From Pseudaeromonas sp041441555 (GTDB lineage: Bacteria; Pseudomonadota; Gammaproteobacteria; Enterobacterales; Aeromonadaceae), in contig JASDSW010000051.1 in NCBI GenBank assembly GCA_041441555.1, positions 1 to 17,888 on the forward strand: DNA of 17,888 bases, in the 5' to 3' direction. The position numbers were made by a program, and so were the translations under genes. The notes beneath the pieces were generated by a model. That model was not told the origin of the DNA. It made no database searches and saw only the letters and a list, made by a program, of their open reading frames with translations. Positions 1 to 5,213 of this stretch are shown one piece after another (positions within the stretch are counted from its first letter, which is position 1; every line of letters begins with the position of its first letter).

Positions 1-53
1 CACCGACCCCCACCATGTCAAGGTGGTGCTCTAACCAGCTGAGCTAAGGACGC
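1..53 (-). tRNA. tRNA-Val (anticodon GAC), 5' part only
   Basis: Read on the minus strand, the segment gives a 7-nt acceptor 5' strand (GCGTCCT), D arm with GG in its loop, a CCACC/GGTGG anticodon stem and a TTGACAT anticodon loop, then a GGGTC variable loop and the first bases of the T stem. The anticodon GAC lies at 17-19 and reads GUC valine codons. The T loop, acceptor 3' strand and CCA end lie beyond the left edge. The sequence closely resembles the E. coli valV/valW type. The gene is expressed leftward from the promoter at 82-117. More tRNAs may follow in the same transcript outside the window. Confidence 0.93.
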
Positions 54-81
54 ACACTCTCAAGGGCAATGCCGCTTGAGT

Positions 82-117
82 GGGCCGCATATTAACGGCG
101 AACGATGATGCTGGCAA
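82..117 (-). promoter_or_regulatory. Sigma-70 promoter of the tRNA-Val gene, with GC-rich discriminator
   Basis: On the minus strand TTGCCA (112-117) and TAATAT (89-94) are separated by exactly 17 bp. The next bases are GCGGCCC (82-88). A GC-rich discriminator right after the -10 box is typical of stable-RNA promoters under stringent (ppGpp/DksA) control. Transcription would begin near 81, leaving a leader of about 28 nt before the mature tRNA 5' end at 53. Confidence 0.8.
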
Positions 118-257
118 GTGTTGCAACCTAAGTTTTGCCTCTCCGGCTGCTCGTTTGCTTTTTTCCTAATCAATTGTGGTGGTTAGCATGCGCCGTTCCC
201 TCTTTTAGAGGCTGGCCGACAGTCGTGGCGTCAGTGGTTCTCCGTGCTTGCCAGATG

Positions 258-1640
258 CTATGCCATGGCTGGTTTGGGTTGTTTGGCGCGTAGCTGGGTC
301 AACACCTGGCGAGCCCGACCCAACACGGTATCGACCAATTCGGGCGTCAGCGTCAATGGGGGTTCGATACGCACCGTCTGGGCATGGATCAGGGTGCCGG
401 CGACCAGGACTCCCGCTTCAAACATGCCCTTGGCAAAATTATACCCCAACTGGTGGTGGGCGAATTCGATGGCCTGCAACATGCCTTGGCCGCGGACCGC
501 GACAATCTGCTCGGGAAATTCGCGAGCCAATTTTTGCAGCCCCTGCAACAGGTATCCCCCAACCCGAGCTGCCTGTTCGGGGAGTGACTCTTCGAGCAGG
601 ACGTTGATGGTGGCGATCCCGGCCGCGCAGGCGAGGGGATTGCCGCCAAAGGTGGTGGTATGCAAGAAGGGGTTGTCAAACAGCACCGAAAAAACCTTCT
701 CGCTCGCCAGGGTGGCGGAAATGGGCATGACACCACCACCGAGCGCCTTGGCCAGACAGAGGATATCCGGTACGACACCACTGTGTTCACAGGCAAACAT
801 CTTGCCGGTCCGCCCCATGCCAGTCTGCACTTCATCGACGATCAACAGGGCACCGAATTCGTCGCACAACTTGCGCAAGCCCGGCAAATAATCGGCTGGC
901 GGAATGATGACGCCACCTTCCCCCTGGATTGGTTCGACAATGACGGCCGCAACGCCATCACCGGCATTCTTGCAGGCGAGGAGGGTATCGCGCATCGCCT
1001 CGAGATCGCCAAAGGGAACATGCCGGAAGCCGGGGACTAGCGGAGCAAAGGGCTTGCGGAATATCGCCTTGGACGTTGCCGATAGGGCCCCCAGGCTCTT
1101 GCCATGAAAACCACCATTGGTGGCGATGAAGGCGGTTTTGCCTTGCGGCCCCTGATAGGCCTTCGCCAGTTTAATCGCGGCTTCCACGGATTCAGTGCCA
1201 CTGTTGCCGAAGAAACAGTACTGCAGATCCCCCGGGGCTATGCTGGCGAGCAGCTTGGCCAGTAAGGCGCGGAGCGGATCGAGGAGCTCCTGGCTATGCA
1301 ACGGCTGTTTAGCCAATTGTTGCTCGACGGCGGCGACTACTTTCGGATGGCGATGTCCGACATTAAAGATGCCGAACCCGCCCAGACAGTCGATATATTC
1401 ACGACCTGAGGTATCGATCAGGGTGTTGGGTCCCGAGGCGCGCCATTCGATGGCGGCAAATTGTCCGCCCACGGTGACGGACTTGCGATACTCCAGAAAA
1501 CCCGGGTTTACATGGTTTCGAAAACCGTCGATGGTCTGTTCATTGAGCCAACTGGTCTCTTCAGCGGTCAGCTGTGGCTTGCTGATGAGTGCCAGTGCCT
1601 GGCGCGAGAGCGCCAATGTCGATGGGTGTGCCGGGTGCAT
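258..1640 (-). CDS. patA: Putrescine aminotransferase PatA (YgjG)
   Basis: This is a class III PLP-dependent aminotransferase that transfers the amino group of putrescine to 2-oxoglutarate, giving 4-aminobutanal and glutamate in cytosolic polyamine catabolism. The 460-aa product matches E. coli PatA (459 aa) along its whole length. Shared blocks include HVNPGFLEYRKSVT near residue 43, DCLGGFGIFNVGHRHP, FFGNSGTESVEAA (PLP phosphate region), VDEVQTGMGRTGK (PLP-ring Asp) and LCLAKALGGGVMP, whose Lys near residue 298 is the Schiff-base lysine. The start ATG is preceded by a weak AGGCAGGT ribosome site; the N-terminus aligns with E. coli, which supports it. The gene is followed by the tRNA-Val promoter and no convincing terminator. 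In E. coli patA is sigma-54/NtrC dependent. Here I see no clear -24/-12 site, only a plausible sigma-70 promoter and an IHF-consensus match upstream. ArgD/AstC-type ornithine aminotransferases are the alternative, but the whole-length match favours PatA. Confidence 0.93.
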   Translation of the reverse strand: MHPAHPSTLALSRQALALISKPQLTAEETSWLNEQTIDGFRNHVNPGFLEYRKSVTVGGQFAAIEWRASGPNTLIDTSGREYIDCLGGFGIFNVGHRHPKVVAAVEQQLAKQPLHSQELLDPLRALLAKLLASIAPGDLQYCFFGNSGTESVEAAIKLAKAYQGPQGKTAFIATNGGFHGKSLGALSATSKAIFRKPFAPLVPGFRHVPFGDLEAMRDTLLACKNAGDGVAAVIVEPIQGEGGVIIPPADYLPGLRKLCDEFGALLIVDEVQTGMGRTGKMFACEHSGVVPDILCLAKALGGGVMPISATLASEKVFSVLFDNPFLHTTTFGGNPLACAAGIATINVLLEESLPEQAARVGGYLLQGLQKLAREFPEQIVAVRGQGMLQAIEFAHHQLGYNFAKGMFEAGVLVAGTLIHAQTVRIEPPLTLTPELVDTVLGRARQVLTQLRAKQPKPAMA

Positions 1641-1682
1641 AGATACCTGCCTGGGGCTTGGCCCGATAATTTGCCTGTTATG

Positions 1683-1711
1683 ACTGTAAAATAAGGTGGT
1701 AAATATTGCAA
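1683..1711 (-). promoter_or_regulatory. Candidate sigma-70 promoter of patA
   Basis: On the minus strand TTGCAA (1706-1711) is followed after exactly 17 bp by TACAGT (1683-1688). Each hexamer matches 4 of 6 consensus positions. The start site would fall near 1676, giving a 35-nt leader to the patA ATG. The -35 hexamer overlaps the IHF-consensus match at 1709-1721, so IHF occupancy could compete with RNA polymerase. This is inferred from sequence alone. Confidence 0.35.
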
Positions 1712-1721
1712 CTCATTGATT
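1709..1721 (-). promoter_or_regulatory. Perfect IHF-consensus match upstream of patA
   Basis: On the minus strand the sequence AATCAATGAGTTG fits the IHF core consensus WATCAANNNNTTR at every defined position, with an AT-rich flank on its 5' side (CCTTTTAA). It lies 69-81 bp upstream of the patA start. IHF bending is common at nitrogen-regulated and sigma-54 promoters. A match this good is expected about once by chance in a window this size, so position is the main support. Confidence 0.4.
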
Positions 1722-1952
1722 TAAAAGGATATTGCACCACAAGGGTGCTTTGACTGATTATGCGGGGTTGTGTGCAGAACAAGCGTTAACCCGTGGTCGG
1801 ATCTGGCTCGCAAAAATAAAAATGTCTCAATAATTTGAAGCCATATCCCGCTCCTGTTGATTTATGTGAATTTGTCTGCTGCAGTTCGTCACTCATCTGG
1901 ATGATAAAACCACCGTCGTGTGGCAACGGATTTTGTGCGTGGATATGCAGAA

Positions 1953-1976
1953 CGCGGGGAACAAATTGTCCCCGCG
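1953..1976 (-). terminator. GC-rich hairpin after the MATE gene, possible weak terminator
   Basis: An 8-bp stem (CGCGGGGA pairing with TCCCCGCG, 8-nt loop) lies 16 bp past the stop codon of the efflux gene. On the minus strand the stem is followed only by TTCTGCAT, with no real U tract, so intrinsic termination would be weak. It may instead protect the mRNA 3' end. Confidence 0.35.
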
Positions 1977-1992
1977 GCGGAGTGAAATTGGC

Positions 1993-3354
1993 TCAGGAAT
2001 TGGCAAACTGACGGAAAATGCGCTTCATGCGAGCCCCAAAAAGCAAGGCTGCACTAGTTAGGCCCACGATGAAGCCGATCCAGAAGCCGGCAGGCCCCAT
2101 TTTGGGGCAAACCCAGTCGGTTAACCCCAGGATCACCCCGGTGGGCAGACCCAATCCCCAATAAGCCAACATGGTAATGAAGAAGATCATCCGGGTGTCC
2201 TTATAACCACGCAGCGCGCCACTGGATACCACCTGTACCGTATCCGATAGCTGGTAGATGGCCGCGAAGAGCATCAGGTGGGAGGCCAGGGCGATGACCG
2301 CCGCATCCTGGCTATATTGCTCGGCGATCCATTCTCGGGCCAGCACGGTAAACAGAGCGGTCAACAGCGCCAACATCAGCCCGATCCCCAACCCGCTCAG
2401 GGTGGCGATTCGCGCCTTGTCAGGCTCCTTCTCGCCGATGGAGTGGCCAACCCGGATGGTAACCGCGAACCCCAACGACAGAGGAAGCATGAAAACCAGC
2501 GAAGAAAAATTCAGCGCCACTTGGTGGCTGGCGACGATCTGAGAGCCCAGCGGGGACAACAGCAGGGCCACGAGAGTGAATAGGGTCACCTCGCAGAAGA
2601 GGGCGAGGGCGATCGGAAATCCTAATTTGAAGATACGCAGCATCTGAGCTCTGTCAGGACTCACCCAGCGGGTAAATGGACGACAACCGGCGTAGGCGGA
2701 CGAGCGACGGACGTAGAGCCACATGGTCAGACACATGGCCCAAAACACCAGGGCCGAAGCCACACCACAGCCGACTGCGCCCAGTGCCGGAAAGCCAAAC
2801 TTGCCATAGATGAGGATGTAGTTGGCCGGAATATTGATCACCAAACCGATGAAGCCGATGAACATGGTGGGCCATNNNNNNNNNNATGTATGAGAGAGAC
2901 CTTCGGTATAATTCCTGAGTAATTGATAAAATACGTAGGCCGGAATTCCCCATAAAATGGCGTGCAGATAACCGGCAGTCTTGTGGGTCAGCTCAGGTTC
3001 AACATGCATCAGCTGCAACAGCAGCGGACTGAAATAGAGAAGGGCCATGGCCGGAACGCTCGCCAAAGCCCCCACCCAAAAGCCCTGATATACGGCATCA
3101 GGGATTGCCGAACGGCGTTGTGCTCCGTTGAGTTGGGCCACAATGGGGGTCAGTGCCATGATGATCCCCTGGACAAACAGGATTACCGGTAACCAGAAGC
3201 TGCTGGCGACCGACACGGCGGCCAGATCGGTGGCACTGACCTGACCCGCCATGATGGTATCGACCAGCGTCATGGCGGTTTGTGAGACTTGGGCTACCAG
3301 GATCGGCAAGGCAAGCCGATATAATGCCCGGCTTTCATGGAAAAAACGTTGCAC
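1993..3354 (-). CDS. MATE-family multidrug efflux pump, NorM/MdtK type (interrupted by an assembly gap)
   Basis: The product is an inner-membrane antiporter of the NorM branch, which exports cationic drugs and dyes in exchange for Na+ or H+. It has about 12 hydrophobic segments and strong NorM/MdtK blocks: QTAMTLVDTIMAG near residue 25, WLPVILFVQGIIMALTPIVA, FCEVTLF and YQLSDTVQVVSSGALRGYKD. The acidic residues used for cation coupling in V. cholerae NorM (Asp in LVDTIMAG, Glu in CEVTLF, Asp in LSDTVQ) are all present. Translation starts at GTG (3352-3354) behind GAGGTTGAT; the overlapping ATG is in another frame. Ten Ns at 2876-2885 fall in SHT-(gap)-PTM, where the family has only one residue between T and P. 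The true protein is therefore probably about 449 aa rather than 453. NorM and MdtK cannot be told apart here, so no symbol is given. Confidence 0.9.
   Translation of the reverse strand: MQRFFHESRALYRLALPILVAQVSQTAMTLVDTIMAGQVSATDLAAVSVASSFWLPVILFVQGIIMALTPIVAQLNGAQRRSAIPDAVYQGFWVGALASVPAMALLYFSPLLLQLMHVEPELTHKTAGYLHAILWGIPAYVFYQLLRNYTEGLSHTXXXXWPTMFIGFIGLVINIPANYILIYGKFGFPALGAVGCGVASALVFWAMCLTMWLYVRRSSAYAGCRPFTRWVSPDRAQMLRIFKLGFPIALALFCEVTLFTLVALLLSPLGSQIVASHQVALNFSSLVFMLPLSLGFAVTIRVGHSIGEKEPDKARIATLSGLGIGLMLALLTALFTVLAREWIAEQYSQDAAVIALASHLMLFAAIYQLSDTVQVVSSGALRGYKDTRMIFFITMLAYWGLGLPTGVILGLTDWVCPKMGPAGFWIGFIVGLTSAALLFGARMKRIFRQFANS
2876..2885. other. Assembly gap (10 Ns) inside the MATE gene
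   Basis: Exactly ten Ns separate CATACAT and ATGGCCCACC as read on the minus strand. The flanks share AT, and joining them through that overlap gives CATACATGGCCCACC, read H-T-W-P-T. This keeps the frame and matches the NorM/MdtK spacing T-x-P. The run is therefore likely a fixed-length placeholder with no missing sequence. Confidence 0.75.
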
Positions 3355-3451
3355 ATCAACCTCGAATGGAACAGGTGGCGGCAGTGCCGACGACTACCGC
3401 CTGAATAAGGTGAGCCGTCATGGATCTGCAGAGGTGTCGGTGGGCGCAATC

Positions 3452-3658
3452 TCAATCGTCGTTGAAATCACTCATCAACAGATTGGCCGCGGCATAAGCC
3501 GCTTTGTTGCGCACCGGCTCGGGTAATGACTCATCGGCGGCAATTTCATCGAGTGCTTGCACGGCGGCAGTAATCGCCTTACCGATATAGCCAAGATCGC
3601 CGCTGCCAATTTGACTGTAGGCCTCACGAACCTTTTCACAACAGGCTAGGTATTTCAT
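3452..3658 (-). CDS. yaeP: YaeP/UPF0253 family small protein
   Basis: This 68-aa protein of unknown function resembles E. coli YaeP (66 aa) over its full length. The shared blocks are an early SGDLGY motif, an EIAADESLPEPVRNKAAYAA segment and the ending ANLLMSDF. No signal peptide or membrane segment is visible, so it is probably cytosolic. The start ATG has a good GAGGTGACGC ribosome site. It lies 95 bp downstream of the CPXCG-protein gene on the same strand. A hairpin with a T-rich tail (3675-3698) lies between them, about 10 bp before the ribosome site, and may limit read-through. The MATE gene begins 97 bp further on. The name rests on family similarity; the role is unknown. Confidence 0.85.
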   Translation of the reverse strand: MKYLACCEKVREAYSQIGSGDLGYIGKAITAAVQALDEIAADESLPEPVRNKAAYAAANLLMSDFNDD

Positions 3659-3669
3659 GCGTCACCTCA

Positions 3670-3698
3670 AAGAAAATGGGGCGTCATCATACCCCATT
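3670..3698 (-). terminator. Hairpin with T-rich tail between the CPXCG gene and yaeP
   Basis: AATGGGG (3675-3681) pairs with CCCCATT (3692-3698) around a 10-nt loop. On the minus strand the stem is followed by TTCTTT. This could terminate the CPXCG-gene transcript or act as an attenuator, because it ends only a few bases before the yaeP ribosome site. Confidence 0.5.
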
Positions 3699-3753
3699 CT
3701 TCTGGTGATTGGTCATGTTGACCATGGATCCTTGTGGACGGTTTGCCATTCGT

Positions 3754-3957
3754 TCAGAAGATCTGCTCGTCGTCGGCATCCACATAGAGTTGCAAGCGAT
3801 CTCGCTGCTCATCCCGATGCAGACGCAGATGAATTGGATTGCAGCAGGCCATGCACTCCTCGTAGAACTCCTGATCCCCCTGACTGGCGTCGAGCTCAAT
3901 CGGCGTGTGGTGCCCGCAGTGGGGACAAACGATGGTTTTGGTCGTGTAGTCGCGCAT
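3754..3957 (-). CDS. CPXCG-motif cysteine-rich small protein
   Basis: The 67-aa product has an N-terminal CPHCG (residues 11-15) and a second cysteine cluster ECMACC near residue 34. Together they could form a small zinc-ribbon-like metal site. The remainder is acidic and ends DADDEQIF. This matches the conserved bacterial family named for its CPXCG motif, whose function is not established. The start ATG follows a strong GGAGGTTTAT ribosome site. The gene lies between the kinase-like gene (134 bp upstream) and yaeP, all on the minus strand. A six-bp inverted repeat (3710-3724) lies just after its stop codon without a T tract. Confidence 0.8.
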   Translation of the reverse strand: MRDYTTKTIVCPHCGHHTPIELDASQGDQEFYEECMACCNPIHLRLHRDEQRDRLQLYVDADDEQIF

Positions 3958-4091
3958 ATAAACCTCCAGGCCATCGGCCGGTACAACAAATGCTCCTTGT
4001 CATTGTTAACGCTTTCATGCCGAAAAAACGGGGGCATGATTCCATTTTCACGCCATGTGACCACGGTGGGGCTCTCAGTCATTGAGTCGCA

Positions 4092-4961
4092 TCAAGTGGC
4101 CAGCAAAAACTTCAGGGCCGCCTCCGCCGGCTGGCGATAACCTTCGCCGAACAGCAGATAATGGTTCAGTTGATGGTAGAGATTGTAGAGTGGCTTGCGG
4201 TGTTCATACTTCGGCTCCAGAGGCCAGATGCTGTTGTATCCAGCGTAGAAGGCTTCTGGAAATTGACCGAATAACTCCGTCATTGCCAGATCGGTTTCAC
4301 GATCACCAAAATAGCTGGCAGGAGAAAACAGCACCCCCTGTTGTGCGGTAAAGCCACAGTTGCCGCGCCACAGATCCCCATGTAGCGGCGATGGTGACGG
4401 CGTGTGGTGGGCCAGTAGTCGACTGACCGTGTCGACGACACCGGCGATATCCAGCGACTCATCCAGCTTGTTTTGTTCTTTGAGCAACTGCAATTGCCAA
4501 CCGATCCGTTGCTCGGCAAAAAAAGTGGACCACTGTTTTTGCCAACGGTTGGGCTGGGCGGTCATTCCCAGATAATTATCCTCATCCCACCCATACATAG
4601 CCTGCTCATCACTGCGATGCAGGCGTGCCAGCGCTGCCCCCAGAGAGAACCAGTGCGGGGATTCGGCCTCTTGCAGTGGCATAAACTCCATGGCGATGAA
4701 ACTGCAATCTCCCGCGACACCACAGCAGAGTGGTTCTGGAAGACATACTTGCTGGTACAGGCGAAGTGCCGCGAGATTGCGCTGGCTGCAATTTAATCGA
4801 TCGAGTTGATCGCGCGGAGCCAACTTGATGAAGAGCGGCTGTTTGCCATCGCTGATGCAAAGACGGCGTTCATTGGGCTCGACGCTCAGCCCCCGACGCT
4901 CAAGTATGAAATACTGTTTTCCGAGGGCTGCGGAGAGTTGTTCTGCGATCCCATGCCACAT
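4092..4961 (-). CDS. YniA/fructosamine-kinase family protein, probably a degenerate kinase
   Basis: The family (fructosamine-3-kinase/YniA) has a protein-kinase-like fold and phosphorylates ketoamines on glycated protein or small molecules. The 289-aa product aligns with E. coli YniA (286 aa), including an almost identical QWSTFFAEQRIGWQLQL block and the catalytic loop HGDLWRGN (Asp196). The metal-binding FDPA motif reads FSPA, so Ser213 (codon TCT) replaces the Asp with spacing unchanged. The glycine-rich GGEVHAA loop reads SVEPNER, and the alpha-C Glu aligns with Ser. Only the FIK lysine of the N-lobe is kept. I chose the ATG at 4961 because GAGG lies 6 nt before it and the N-terminus then aligns with YniA. 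A TTG at 5027 would add 22 residues with no ribosome site. A TATACT box (4994-4999) upstream may be its -10. Its transcription diverges from thrS. Confidence 0.85.
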   Translation of the reverse strand: MWHGIAEQLSAALGKQYFILERRGLSVEPNERRLCISDGKQPLFIKLAPRDQLDRLNCSQRNLAALRLYQQVCLPEPLCCGVAGDCSFIAMEFMPLQEAESPHWFSLGAALARLHRSDEQAMYGWDEDNYLGMTAQPNRWQKQWSTFFAEQRIGWQLQLLKEQNKLDESLDIAGVVDTVSRLLAHHTPSPSPLHGDLWRGNCGFTAQQGVLFSPASYFGDRETDLAMTELFGQFPEAFYAGYNSIWPLEPKYEHRKPLYNLYHQLNHYLLFGEGYRQPAEAALKFLLAT

Positions 4962-5068
4962 ACGACACCTCAAAAGCCAGAACGGATACCCCAAGTATAG
5001 ATGGGGAGGTTTCATCTGCTGGCTCAAGAGAGAAGAATGAATCTTTCGGAGACCCGAGTCCGAACTGA

Positions 5069-5097
5069 TTGCGAGAGCGGAAGCATTTATTTAAACT
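5069..5097 (+). promoter_or_regulatory. Predicted thrS promoter
   Basis: TTGCGA (5069-5074) and TAAACT (5092-5097) are separated by 17 bp, followed by a GC-rich CGCGTCTCG stretch. Transcription would begin near 5104, only a few bases before the first anticodon-arm-like hairpin of the leader. The resulting leader is about 110 nt. Confidence 0.6.
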
Positions 5098-5107
5098 CGC
5101 GTCTCGA

Positions 5108-5128
5108 ATGTCCGACTGTAGCGGACAT
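5108..5128 (+). promoter_or_regulatory. thrS leader hairpin 1: anticodon-arm mimic with UGU loop
   Basis: ATGTCCG and CGGACAT form a perfect 7-bp stem around the 7-nt loop ACTGTAG. The triplet at the anticodon position (34-36 equivalent) is UGU, a threonine anticodon, followed by A; the base before it is C, not the usual U33. It lies at -106 to -86 relative to the thrS start. In the established E. coli thrS operator, ThrRS binds two hairpins that imitate the tRNA-Thr anticodon arm. This would be the distal one (domain 4 equivalent). Confidence 0.6.
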
Positions 5129-5171
5129 CCTGGGTCAATTCTCTTCATAAAGAATTCAATGCACTAAACAT

Positions 5172-5192
5172 GTGGCACTTGGTAGGTGTCAC
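5172..5192 (+). promoter_or_regulatory. thrS leader hairpin 2: anticodon-arm mimic with GGU loop
   Basis: GTGGCAC pairs with GTGTCAC (7 bp, one G-U) around the 7-nt loop TTGGTAG. The loop looks like a tRNA-Thr anticodon loop: U at 33, GGU at 34-36, A at 37. It lies at -42 to -22 from the thrS start, with the triplet at -33 to -31 and the AGGA ribosome site beginning 10 nt after the stem. ThrRS bound here would block ribosome loading, as described for the proximal operator domain (domain 2) of E. coli thrS. Confidence 0.75.
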
Positions 5193-5213
5193 CACTGTAC
5201 AAAGGAATGAATC

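Larger units (their letters stand above)
1641..1992. other. 352-bp non-coding stretch between the MATE gene and patA
   Basis: Both flanking genes read leftward, so this is the patA upstream region plus the tail of the efflux gene. It holds the candidate patA promoter (1683-1711), an IHF-consensus match (1709-1721), a small GCACC-N5-GGTGC inverted repeat (1734-1748) and a GC-rich hairpin just past the efflux stop codon (1953-1976). A 36-codon minus-strand reading frame (1786-1896, ATG to TAA) has no ribosome site and no recognisable product. I see no tRNA or mobile element here. Confidence 0.6.

Noticed and set aside
1641..1760. Sigma-54 promoter for patA
   Set aside because: I searched the minus strand for GG-N10-GC with TGGCAC/TTGCA-like context. 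Only matches with 11-bp spacing were seen.
4015..4039. TCATGCC/GGCATGA hairpin after the YniA-like gene as terminator
   Set aside because: The T run is in the loop rather than after the stem on the minus strand, so it does not have terminator form.
4962..5027. 22-residue N-terminal extension of the YniA-like protein from TTG 5027
   Set aside because: It has no ribosome site and no counterpart in YniA, while ATG 4961 has GAGG six bases upstream.
5045..5064. TTCGGA/TCCGAA inverted repeat upstream of the thrS promoter as an operator
   Set aside because: A six-bp repeat with an 8-nt loop, no known regulator motif and no supporting context.
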